A stretch of DNA of 64,000 nucleotides, taken from the NCBI RefSeq assembly GCF_000688515.1, contig NZ_JHZK01000001.1, positions 124,001 to 188,000 of the forward strand, in the 5' to 3' direction. The translations under genes were made by a program, and so were the position numbers. Under the pieces are notes generated by a model that saw only the letters and a program-made list of their open reading frames with translations, did no database searches and had not been told where the DNA came from. Within the stretch, counting starts at the first letter, position 1. Each line of letters begins with the position of its first letter. Origin of the DNA: Afifella pfennigii DSM 17143 (GTDB taxonomy: Bacteria; Pseudomonadota; Alphaproteobacteria; Rhizobiales; Afifellaceae). This document shows positions 14,833-23,016 of the stretch, piece after piece.

Positions 14833-17580
14833 CTAGCCGCCGCCCGCCTGCGTCGCGCGCCCCGCCGAAGGACGCCGGAAAGCGAGGCGCATCTGCTTTT
14901 CCGTCTCGATCAGCATGAAGAAGACGGCGCCCACGGCGACGATCAGCACGCCGTCCCATAGCGGCACGGCGGCGGTGCCGAGGATCGCCTGGCCCGGCGG
15001 CAGGTAGGTGATGGCGAATTGCGCCGCGGTGACCGTCAGAACGCAGGCCCACACGACCCTGGTGCCCTTCGCCGCGGCGAAGGTCAGCGAGGCGCTGTGA
15101 ATGTTGCGAATGAAGAAGAGGTGGAAGATCTCCAGCACCACCAGCGTGTTCATCGCCATGGTCTGCGCCAGCATCGTCGGATAGCCCCGGTCGAGCGCAT
15201 AGGCGTAGATGCCGAAGACGGCGATGAGGAACAGCCCGGAGACGAAGACGATGTGCCAGACGAGGACGCCGGTCAGAAGCGGCTCCTCGCGCGGGCGTGG
15301 TGGACGGCGCATCGTGCCGCGCTCCGAGGGCTCGAAGGCGAGCGCCAGTCCCAGCGTGACGGCGGTAATCAGGTTCACCCACAGGATCTGCACCGCCGTG
15401 ATCGGCAGCGCCATGCCGGCAAACAGCGCCACGACGATGGTCAACGCCTCGCCCGCATTGGTGGGCAGCGTCCAGCTGATGACCTTGGTGATGTTGTCGT
15501 AGACGGTGCGGCCCTCGCGCACGGCGGCGGCGATGGAGGCGAAATTGTCGTCGGCCAGCACCAGTTCGGCGGCTTCCTTGGCCGCCTCGCTGCCCTTGCG
15601 GCCCATGGCGATGCCGGCATCGGCGCGCTTCAGCGCCGGCGCGTCGTTCACCCCGTCGCCGGTCATCGCCACGGTGAGGCCGCGCGATTGCAGCGCCGTC
15701 ACCAGGCGAAGCTTGTGGGCCGGCGAGGTGCGGGCGAAGATATCGGTGGAGACGGCCGCCTCGGAAAGCGCGCCATCGTCCATCGCCTCGATATCGGCGC
15801 CGGTCAGGACGCGCTCGGCGTTTTTGAGCCCGATCTCCGCGGCGATGGCGCGGGCCGTGGCGGCATGATCGCCGGTGATCATCTTCACCCGGATACCGGC
15901 CGAATGGCATTCCGCCACGGCCTTGATCGCCTCCGGGCGCGGCGGATCGATGAGACCGACGAGGCCGATCAACGTGAGCTGGCCCTGCAGATCGGATGTG
16001 TTGAGCACCGTCTGCTCGGGCGCAACGGCGCGCACCGCGACCGCGATGACGCGCTGGCCCTCGCCGGCGAGGCGCTCCACCATGGCATACCAATACTTGG
16101 CATCGAGCGGCTCCCTGCCGCCCTCGCCGGCGCGCTGGTCGGCGCACATCGCCAGCACCGCCTCCGGCGCGCCTTTGACATGGATGGCGGCGTGGCCCTC
16201 ATGGTCGTGATGCAGCACCGCCATGTAGCGATGCGCCGCGTCGAAGGGGATGGCGTCGGTCCGGGCCCAGCCGGCGAAGGGCTCCGCCCCCTCCCCCGTG
16301 ATCTTGCCCGCGAGCGCCATCAGCGCGCCCTCCATCGGGTCGCCCTCCACGCGCCAGCCTTCCGCCTGCCCATGCAGCACGGCGTCGTTGCAGAGCGCCG
16401 CGGCGCGGGCGAGCTCGCCCAGCACCGTGTCCTCGGCCGCCTCCGCTTCGCCCGCTTCGCGGCGCACCCGTCCTTCGGGCGCGTAGCCGCGACCCTCCAC
16501 GCTGTAGAGCCGCCCGGCCGCCGCCAGCGTCGCCGCCATCATCTCGTTGCGCGTGAGCGTGCCGGTCTTGTCGGAGCAGATCACCGAGACCGAGCCCAGC
16601 GTCTCGATGGCCGGCAGCCGGCGCACGATGGCGTTGCGCCGCGCCATCGCCTGCACGCCGACGGCAAGCGTGATGGTCAGCACCGCCGGCAGGCCTTCCG
16701 GGATAGCCGCCACCGAAAGCCCCACCACCGCCATGAAGAGCTCGGCGAAAGGCATGTGGCCGACGAAATAGCCGTAGGCCAGAAGGCTGAGCGCCACCAG
16801 AAGGATGAAAACCGTCAGCCAGCGGGCGAAGACGTCCATCTGGCGCACCAGCGGCGTCGTCAAGGTCTCCACGGTGGCGAGCAGCCCGCTGATCCGCCCG
16901 ATCTCGGTCGCCGCCCCCGTCGCCACGACGGTGCCGCGCCCGGCGCCCGCGGCGACGAGCGTGCCGCTGAACATGATCGAGGCACGGTCGCCCAGCGCCG
17001 CCGCCTCCGCGACCGCTCCCGTCGCCTTGTCGACGGGAACGGATTCGCCGGTGAGGATCGCCTCCTCCGCCTTCAGACCGCGCGCCTCGATGAGCCGCAG
17101 ATCCGCCGGCACGCGGTCGCCCGCCTCCAGGAGCACGACATCGCCCGGCACCAGCTCGGCGGCGTCGACGCTCTGCCGGCTTCCGTCCCTCAGCACCGCC
17201 GATCGCGGCGCCAGCATCCCCCTTATTGCCTCCATCGCTTCTTCGGCGCGGCCCTCCTGCACGAAGCCGATCACCGCATTGACCAGAACGACCGCCAGGA
17301 TGACGCCGGTATCCACCCAATGCTGCAGCCCCGCCGTCACCGCCGCCGCAACGATCAGCACATAGATGAGAACGTTGTGGAATTGGCTGAGGAAGCGAAG
17401 GATGGGGCTGCGTTTGGCCGGCTCCGGCAGGCGGTTGGGGCCGTGCTCGGCAAGCCGGCGACGGGCTTCCTCGGCGCTGAGCCCCGCGGGAGAGCTCTCT
17501 ATCCTCGCCAGGACATCGCCGATGGCAAGGGCGTGAAAGGGGGGCCGCGGCGGATCGGTTGTCATGGAGGTCTCGTTCAT
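14833..17580 (-). CDS. P2-type cation-transporting ATPase (Ca2+-ATPase-like)
   Basis: A 915-residue P-type ATPase that moves a cation across the inner membrane. Visible motifs: the N-terminal cation-ATPase domain (LSAEEARRRLAEHGPN), TGES at 177-180, the ion-binding M4 motif PEGLP at 294-298, the phosphorylation site DKTGTLT at Asp337 and the hinge GDGVNDAPALK. C-terminal helices include ILWVNLITAVTLGLALAFEP. There is no N-terminal metal-binding domain. PEGLP and the topology place it with the PacL/SERCA-like group, so calcium is plausible, but substrate calls in this family are unreliable. It follows the antiporter gene by 25 bases in the same operon. Confidence 0.88.
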   Translation of the reverse strand: MNETSMTTDPPRPPFHALAIGDVLARIESSPAGLSAEEARRRLAEHGPNRLPEPAKRSPILRFLSQFHNVLIYVLIVAAAVTAGLQHWVDTGVILAVVLVNAVIGFVQEGRAEEAMEAIRGMLAPRSAVLRDGSRQSVDAAELVPGDVVLLEAGDRVPADLRLIEARGLKAEEAILTGESVPVDKATGAVAEAAALGDRASIMFSGTLVAAGAGRGTVVATGAATEIGRISGLLATVETLTTPLVRQMDVFARWLTVFILLVALSLLAYGYFVGHMPFAELFMAVVGLSVAAIPEGLPAVLTITLAVGVQAMARRNAIVRRLPAIETLGSVSVICSDKTGTLTRNEMMAATLAAAGRLYSVEGRGYAPEGRVRREAGEAEAAEDTVLGELARAAALCNDAVLHGQAEGWRVEGDPMEGALMALAGKITGEGAEPFAGWARTDAIPFDAAHRYMAVLHHDHEGHAAIHVKGAPEAVLAMCADQRAGEGGREPLDAKYWYAMVERLAGEGQRVIAVAVRAVAPEQTVLNTSDLQGQLTLIGLVGLIDPPRPEAIKAVAECHSAGIRVKMITGDHAATARAIAAEIGLKNAERVLTGADIEAMDDGALSEAAVSTDIFARTSPAHKLRLVTALQSRGLTVAMTGDGVNDAPALKRADAGIAMGRKGSEAAKEAAELVLADDNFASIAAAVREGRTVYDNITKVISWTLPTNAGEALTIVVALFAGMALPITAVQILWVNLITAVTLGLALAFEPSERGTMRRPPRPREEPLLTGVLVWHIVFVSGLFLIAVFGIYAYALDRGYPTMLAQTMAMNTLVVLEIFHLFFIRNIHSASLTFAAAKGTRVVWACVLTVTAAQFAITYLPPGQAILGTAAVPLWDGVLIVAVGAVFFMLIETEKQMRLAFRRPSAGRATQAGGG

Positions 17581-17605
17581 GTCGCGCTTGGCATGAGAAG
17601 GCGGC

Positions 17606-19327
17606 TCACGATGCCTGCTTCTCCTCCGAGGCGATTTCCGGGATCTCGGTCCGGCTCTCCTCCTGGCCGCCGCACAGCAGTTCCACGGCCCGGTCGGCCG
17701 CGTCCTGGAAGGGCTCCAGCACCATGTTGGCGCCGGCCCCGAACAGGTCCTCCGTGTCCTTGGCGCTGTGCGAGGTCACCACCACCCGGCCGGCGAAACC
17801 GGCGCTGCGCGCAAGCTGGATGAGCGTCATGCGCGTATCCTCGTGGCTGAGCCCGGTCGGATGGATAGGCACGGTGGAGACGAGCCATTCGGCCTGCGCC
17901 AGCGGCAGTTCGGCGACGAATTCCGGGTCCGTCGCGTCGCCGTACTCGGTGTCGAGGCCGAGCTCGCGCCAGCGGCGCACCGCCAGCGGATTGAAATCGA
18001 CGCCCAGCACCCGCACGCCGCGCTTCTTCAGGCGCAGGCCGATGGCGGTGCCGAAACGGCCGAGGCCGAAGATGACGACATCGTAGTCGCCCCTGACATG
18101 CGCGCCCGCCTCGCCCGGCTCGCGCGGCGTGCCCTTGCGCTCAAAGACGCCGAGCAGCGGCTCGAAGACGGCGTAGAGCCGGTGGGAATAGGTGATCATG
18201 TAGGTGGAGGCGGCGATCGTCACCAGGCCGACCATCGTCACCAGCCCCAGCGCATCTTCCCCCACATGCCCCAGCGAGACGCCCATGGCGACGAAGATGA
18301 GCGAGAACTCGCTGATCTGCGCCACCGTCAGACCCGCCAGGAAGCCGGTGCGCTTGCGGTAGCCCATGGCCCCCATGATGGCGAGGACGATAAGCGGATT
18401 GCCGATGAGCACGAAGAGCGAGAAGACGATGGCGCCGGGCACATGCGCGCCGAGCAGAGAAAGATCCAGCGTCGCCCCGAGGGCGATGAAGAAGAACAGC
18501 AGCAGGAAGTCGCGCAGCGGCGCAAGCCGCGCTGAGATCGTTTCGCGATAGGGTGTGGAGGCGAGCGAGACGCCCGCCATAAGCCCTCCGACCTCCTTGC
18601 CCAGACCCGCCACATCGCCGATCGCGGCGAAGATCGCCGCCTGCGCGATGGCGAAGATCACCAGAAGCTCCGGCGCCCGCGCCAGCGTCTCCGTCAAGGG
18701 ATTGGCGACATAGCGCACGAACACGATGACGAGGCCGACCATGGCAACGCCGGAGGCGAGCACGGTGAGCGCCGAGCCGGCGCCGCCATCTTCGCCCGCC
18801 GCGCCGATGCCGATGGCCGACAGCACGATCATCGCCAGCACGACCACCAAATCCTGCACGATGAGGAAGCCGAGGGCGATCTGGCCGTGCAGAGAATCGA
18901 TCTCGCGCTTGTCGGAGAGAAGCTTGACGATGATGATGGTGGAGGAGAACGTCAGCGCCACCGCGACGTAGAGGCTGGTGACATGGCCGAGCCCGAGCGC
19001 CAAGCCGATGAGATAACCGAAGACGGAGGTGAAGGCGACCTGGCCGAGGCCGGTCAACAGCGACACCCCGCCCAGCGAGCGGATGAGCTTCACGTCCAGC
19101 TTGATGCCGACGAGGAAGAGAAGCACGGCGATGCCGAGCTCCGACAACAGGCCGATCTGCGCGTCGGAGCGCACCACGTCGAAGGCCGACGGCCCGGCGA
19201 TCAGCCCGACCGCGATGAAGCTGACGATGAGCGGCTGGCGCAGGATGATGCCGATGAAGCCGATGACGGCGGCCATCACCAGGAGGGCCGCGACCTCTCC
19301 GAACGCGGACTGAACGATCACTTCCAT
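17606..19327 (-). CDS. CPA2-family cation:proton antiporter with TrkA-N domain (KefB/YbaL-like)
   Basis: A 573-residue inner-membrane protein. The first 380 residues hold about twelve hydrophobic segments of the CPA2 exchanger family, including LTFSSTIIIVKLLSDKREID and GFLIVQDLVVVLAM. A cytosolic Rossmann (TrkA-N/RCK) domain follows from about residue 415 with the nucleotide-binding motif IFGLGRFGTAIG, and no TrkA-C domain is evident. Such proteins export K+ or exchange Na+/H+ and are gated by nucleotides or glutathione adducts. The start overlaps the stop of the upstream HTH gene by one base (TGATG). Confidence 0.88.
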   Translation of the reverse strand: MEVIVQSAFGEVAALLVMAAVIGFIGIILRQPLIVSFIAVGLIAGPSAFDVVRSDAQIGLLSELGIAVLLFLVGIKLDVKLIRSLGGVSLLTGLGQVAFTSVFGYLIGLALGLGHVTSLYVAVALTFSSTIIIVKLLSDKREIDSLHGQIALGFLIVQDLVVVLAMIVLSAIGIGAAGEDGGAGSALTVLASGVAMVGLVIVFVRYVANPLTETLARAPELLVIFAIAQAAIFAAIGDVAGLGKEVGGLMAGVSLASTPYRETISARLAPLRDFLLLFFFIALGATLDLSLLGAHVPGAIVFSLFVLIGNPLIVLAIMGAMGYRKRTGFLAGLTVAQISEFSLIFVAMGVSLGHVGEDALGLVTMVGLVTIAASTYMITYSHRLYAVFEPLLGVFERKGTPREPGEAGAHVRGDYDVVIFGLGRFGTAIGLRLKKRGVRVLGVDFNPLAVRRWRELGLDTEYGDATDPEFVAELPLAQAEWLVSTVPIHPTGLSHEDTRMTLIQLARSAGFAGRVVVTSHSAKDTEDLFGAGANMVLEPFQDAADRAVELLCGGQEESRTEIPEIASEEKQAS

Positions 19328-19596
19328 CAGCGTGCCGGCCTGTCTCCTTTCTGACCTAAGAAACCGGATTGCCCGGCCGCTTCACCTGGCAACGCCAGGC
19401 CACCTCCGGTGTCCTGCGCCGGCCTCGTCGCGTGCCCCTGCAGGAAGGCGTCCAGATCGCGCGATCCGATGCGCCATCCCTTGCCTATATCGATGGCGCG
19501 CAGCTCGCGCGCCTTGATCCATCGCCGCACGGTCGCCTCGCTCACCTTCAGGAGATCGGCCACTTCCTTCACCGTCTTGTAGTGCTCGTCGACCAT
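19327..19596 (-). CDS. Excisionase-type (MerR-like) helix-turn-helix DNA-binding protein
   Basis: An 89-residue protein, start ATG 19596 (MVDEHYKT) with GAAGG upstream. A longer reading to 19677 is possible but less likely. Residues 5-55 (YKTVKEVADLLKVSEATVRR, then WIKARELRAIDIGKGWRI) are a typical HTH_17 winged helix that ends with a GWRI-type wing. The tail is Gly/Pro/Ala-rich. Although the fold is named after phage excisionases, it is common in small regulators and there is no mobile element here. It leads the antiporter-ATPase operon and is divergent from the stress protein gene, so it may regulate both. Confidence 0.8.
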   Translation of the reverse strand: MVDEHYKTVKEVADLLKVSEATVRRWIKARELRAIDIGKGWRIGSRDLDAFLQGHATRPAQDTGGGLALPGEAAGQSGFLGQKGDRPAR

Positions 19597-19733
19597 CACC
19601 AGCGGCCTTCGGCGTCGTTTGAGCTCCTTTGCCTCATTGTAGTGTGATCTGCACATTTCAGATAGTGTTTGCAGCAATTTGGCGCATGGCGGCGAGGCGT
19701 CCGGCGGCGCCTCGATCGAGAAAGGTGGAAGCC

Positions 19734-20594
19734 ATGAAGAGCATCCTGGTCGCGACCGATTTCTCCGAACGGTCGGATCGGGCCCTGCGCCGGGCGAGCC
19801 TGCTCGCCAGGCAGGCGGGAGCCGGGCTGTGCCTGGTGCATGTGGTCGATGACGACCAGCCGGCCCGCATCGTGGAGGCCGAGCGCGAGGCCGCCTCGCA
19901 GCTGCTCGACGAGCAATCGGCGACGCTGCGGGAGATGGACGGCATCAGATGCGACACCCAGGTGATTTTCGGCGCGCCCTTTGCCGGCATCGTGGAGGCG
20001 ACCTGGGAGCGTGAGCCGGACCTTCTCGTCATCGGGCCGCACCGCCGTCAGGCGCTGCGCGACATCTTCGTCGGCACCACCGCCGAACGCACCATCCGCA
20101 CCGTCACCTGTCCGGTGCTGATGGCCAATTCGCCCCCGGCCGGCCCCTACCGCAACGCCCTCGTGACGACCGATCTCTCCGACGCCTCGCGCGACGCGAT
20201 CAAGCGCTACCTGTCCTTGCGCATGCCGGGCTCGGCCCGAACCTCGATCGTCCACGTCTTCTCTCTCCCTGCCCTCGGCCTTGCCAGCCATTCCATCCCG
20301 AAGGAGGAAAAGCAGCGCTACCTGGACAGCGAGGCAGAAGGCGCGGCGCGCCAGCTCGCCGCGTTTCTCGGCGACTTGGATGTCGTCTTCGCCGAGCACA
20401 TCCTGCGCCACGACGCTTCCACCCCGGCGCGCGAAATCCTCAACGCGGCCGAGGAGAGCGAAGCCGGCCTCATCGTCGTCGGAACCCAGGGCAAGAGCGG
20501 CCTGGAAAGGCTCCTCCTCGGCAGCGTCGCGGAGGAGGTCTTCAGGCACGCGCAGATGGACGTGCTCGCCATTCCCCCCAAGCACCGCCGCTAG
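19734..20594 (+). CDS. Tandem-domain universal stress protein (UspA family)
   Basis: A 286-residue cytosolic protein with two Usp domains. The first starts MKSILVATDFSERSDRALRR and ends in LLVIGPHRRQALRDIFVGTT. The second starts NALVTTDLSDASRDAIKRY and ends in LIVVGTQGKSGLERLLLGSV, an ATP-binding G-2x-G-9x-G-type segment. ATG 19734 has AAAGGTGG upstream. Usp proteins accumulate under energy or oxygen limitation. The 137-base gap to the divergent HTH gene probably holds both promoters. Confidence 0.93.
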   Translation: MKSILVATDFSERSDRALRRASLLARQAGAGLCLVHVVDDDQPARIVEAEREAASQLLDEQSATLREMDGIRCDTQVIFGAPFAGIVEATWEREPDLLVIGPHRRQALRDIFVGTTAERTIRTVTCPVLMANSPPAGPYRNALVTTDLSDASRDAIKRYLSLRMPGSARTSIVHVFSLPALGLASHSIPKEEKQRYLDSEAEGAARQLAAFLGDLDVVFAEHILRHDASTPAREILNAAEESEAGLIVVGTQGKSGLERLLLGSVAEEVFRHAQMDVLAIPPKHRR

Positions 20595-20726
20595 CGCTTT
20601 TTGCGCTGAAGCTTGGCGCCCCTTGATGGAGCCGGTTCCGTTTTGGTCTTCTAAAGGCGCGCGACAGGAAGAGAGGCGCAGCGCGATAGAGGCATCGGCC
20701 AAGAGACGCCGCGAAGCGGGCGCTGG

Positions 20727-21782
20727 CTACCGCAGGACCGCGAAGCTGCGCATGATGAGCGCGACGAGATCGACCTGGCGGCGCGTGCCGGTCTTCTCGA
20801 AGAGGTTGCGCAGATGAAAGGCGACCGTCGTCTGGCTGATGCCAAGGTCGCTGGCGATATCGGCGCTGCGCCGCCCGCGCACCAGCCTGTGCGCCACCTG
20901 CGCCTCGGCGGGCGTCAGGCCGAACAGCGAGGCCAGCATATGCTCCGGCGGCTCGGGACGACGCGTCGCATCGGCCAGGAAGATCGCCGACATGGCAGGC
21001 CGCCCCTCGCCGGCCTCGCGGCCGGGAAGCGAGCAGATCACCAGCATGACCTCGCCGGCGCCCTCGCCGCCTCGCAGCGTCATGCCCTGCATGCGGTCCT
21101 CTCCCCGCTCCGCGGCCTCGACCGTCTGCGCAACGATCGCGCGCAGCTGCCGCGTCTCTTCCGCCGTCCCCGCCCGCAGTCCTCCACGCAAGCAAAGACC
21201 ACCGCCTTCCGCCTCCAGCGTCCGCGCGAAGGCATTGGCGAAAGCCACCTGTCCCTCCCCGTCGGCCAGCACGACCCCGAAGCTGAGGAGGTCGAGCACC
21301 TCCGTCGTCATGCCGTTGAGGAGGCTGCCGAAGGCGGACCCCGCCGCTTCCTCCCGCTCGCGATGCTGCGCCCGTATCCGCCGCGCCTGGGCGATCCGCG
21401 CCTCGATGCTGGCCAGCATGAGGTCGAAATCGATCGGCTTGACGAGATAGTCGTCGGCCCCCGCCCGCTTTCCCGAGATCACCTCGGCGCGTTCGTTGAG
21501 CGCGGTCAGAAAAACGAACGGCACGTCATCCAGGTCGCCCCGGCGGGTGCGCACGAGGTCGAGCAACTCGTAGCCGTTCATGCCCGGCATGCTGATGTCG
21601 CAAAGGATGAGATCCGGCCGGACATTCTTCAGGATCTCCAGCGCGCCACGACCGTCATCGGCCCCGATCGCCTCATGGCCGGAAGCGCGCAGCTCCTCGA
21701 TGATATCGGCGCGCAGATCCGGCTCGTCCTCCACGCATAGGATAAGCCCGCCACGTCCCGGCGCCGCTCGTTTCGTGGTCAT
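20727..21782 (-). CDS. Response regulator with receiver, PAS-like middle and LuxR output domain
   Basis: A 351-residue transcription regulator. The receiver (residues 13-135) has VEDEPDLR, acceptor Asp62 (LILCDISMPGMNG), FLTALNE and KPIDFD. A middle region (about 150-275) looks like a PAS or redox-style sensor (LLSFGVVLADGEGQVAFANA). The C-terminal LuxR helix-turn-helix (about 285-345) reads LTPAEAQVAHRLVRGRRSAD, then IASDLGISQTTVAFHLRNLF. A sensor between receiver and output is less usual than the plain NarL layout. No kinase gene is adjacent; the orphan kinase at 26564-27892 is a possible partner. Confidence 0.9.
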   Translation of the reverse strand: MTTKRAAPGRGGLILCVEDEPDLRADIIEELRASGHEAIGADDGRGALEILKNVRPDLILCDISMPGMNGYELLDLVRTRRGDLDDVPFVFLTALNERAEVISGKRAGADDYLVKPIDFDLMLASIEARIAQARRIRAQHREREEAAGSAFGSLLNGMTTEVLDLLSFGVVLADGEGQVAFANAFARTLEAEGGGLCLRGGLRAGTAEETRQLRAIVAQTVEAAERGEDRMQGMTLRGGEGAGEVMLVICSLPGREAGEGRPAMSAIFLADATRRPEPPEHMLASLFGLTPAEAQVAHRLVRGRRSADIASDLGISQTTVAFHLRNLFEKTGTRRQVDLVALIMRSFAVLR

Positions 21783-21942
21783 CGCCGTCCTCTCTCCAGG
21801 CGCATCGCAAATCGGCTCAAGGCCGCATCCGCAGGCAATGCCGCAGCCGCGACCCTTCCACCCCCTCCGTTCGAACGGGGACGGGCGCGCCAGCGCCGAC
21901 TAGACGAGGCGGGCGAAGCTGGAAGCTGCGGAGATTGCCTTC

Positions 21943-22932
21943 ATGTGGGACTTTTCGATCCGGCGCGCCCTCGGATTGATGGCGCGCACCTCGCCCTTCA
22001 TCTTCTTGCGCATGGCGGTCTATTTCGGCGTCACCCTCGCCTATGTGCTGATGACCGGGATCGGCGCCGGCGTCGGCTGGGGAATAGGCGGCTTCGGCGA
22101 CGAAGGCTTCCGCGCCGGGGCGACCTTCTGGGGCGGCATGGCCGGGCTCGCCGTCGTCGGCGCCGTCATGTATTTCCTGCGCGAATACACCCTCTACATC
22201 GTCAAGGCCGGCCATATCGCCGTTCTGGTCGAGCTTCTCGATGGCAGAGCGATGCCGCACGGGCGCTCGCAGGTCGCCCATGCCCGCGCCGAAGTGACGG
22301 AGCGCTTCGCCCAGACCAGTGTGCTTTTCGCCATCGATCAGCTCGTCAAGGGCGTGCTGAAGGCTGTCACCGGCCTCATCCAGGGTCTGACGACAATTCT
22401 GCCGATCCCCGGCGCACGGCAATTGGTGACCGTCCTCCATGCCTTCCTGAAAATCGCCGTCGGCTTCGTCGACGAGGTCATCCTCGCCTATGCGATGCGC
22501 ACGCGTTCCAGCAATGCCTGGGAAGCGGCGCGCACCGGCCTCGTCCTCTATGGGCAGAACTACAAGCCGATGCTGAAGAACGCCGCTTGGCTGGCGTTGA
22601 TCGTCTATGGTCTTTCCTTCCTGGTCTTCCTGGCGATGCTGGCTCCGGCCGGTTTGGCGGTCTACCTCATCCCCGGCGGCTGGTCGGCCGGCGCCATGGT
22701 CTTTGCCCTGCTCTTTGCCTGGAGCGTCAAGGCCGCGCTTCTGGAGCCCTTCGCCATCACCTGCATGATGCAGGTCTATTTCAAGACCATCGAGGGCCAG
22801 TCGCCGGACCCGGCCTGGGACGCCAAGCTGGAGAATCTCTCCGCCAAGTACCGCACGCTAAAACAGAAGGCGACCGCGGCGGGCGGACATGCCGCCTCGG
22901 ACGAACCCTCATCGTCGGCGCGCGCCGCCTAG
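21943..22932 (+). CDS. Integral membrane protein of unknown function
   Basis: A 329-residue protein starting MWDFSIRRALGLMARTSPFI, with about five or six hydrophobic stretches (residues 20-45, 62-85, 125-150, 220-245 and 250-275). A central amphipathic stretch holds FAQTSVLFAIDQLVKGVLKA. The C-terminal tail (about 285-329) is charged and soluble. I do not recognise a family with certainty. It precedes the VWA-domain gene on the same strand (84-base gap) and may work with it in the envelope. An 82-base leader with no other gene lies upstream. Confidence 0.8.
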   Translation: MWDFSIRRALGLMARTSPFIFLRMAVYFGVTLAYVLMTGIGAGVGWGIGGFGDEGFRAGATFWGGMAGLAVVGAVMYFLREYTLYIVKAGHIAVLVELLDGRAMPHGRSQVAHARAEVTERFAQTSVLFAIDQLVKGVLKAVTGLIQGLTTILPIPGARQLVTVLHAFLKIAVGFVDEVILAYAMRTRSSNAWEAARTGLVLYGQNYKPMLKNAAWLALIVYGLSFLVFLAMLAPAGLAVYLIPGGWSAGAMVFALLFAWSVKAALLEPFAITCMMQVYFKTIEGQSPDPAWDAKLENLSAKYRTLKQKATAAGGHAASDEPSSSARAA

Positions 22933-23016
22933 ACCTTCTTCAACCTTGGGCCAGCAGGCTCTAGCGGCCTTCGCGGCCGGCATCCCTCATCGAGAATTCC
23001 AACGAGAAGGTGGATT

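Noticed and set aside
15019-17823. A 934-codon plus-strand frame opposite the P-type ATPase
   Set aside because: The ATPase has all catalytic motifs. The antisense frame has none and no ribosome site.
19327-19596. Excisionase-like HTH protein as a sign of a prophage or integrative element
   Set aside because: No integrase, att repeats or phage genes are present, and the gene overlaps an antiporter gene in an ordinary operon.
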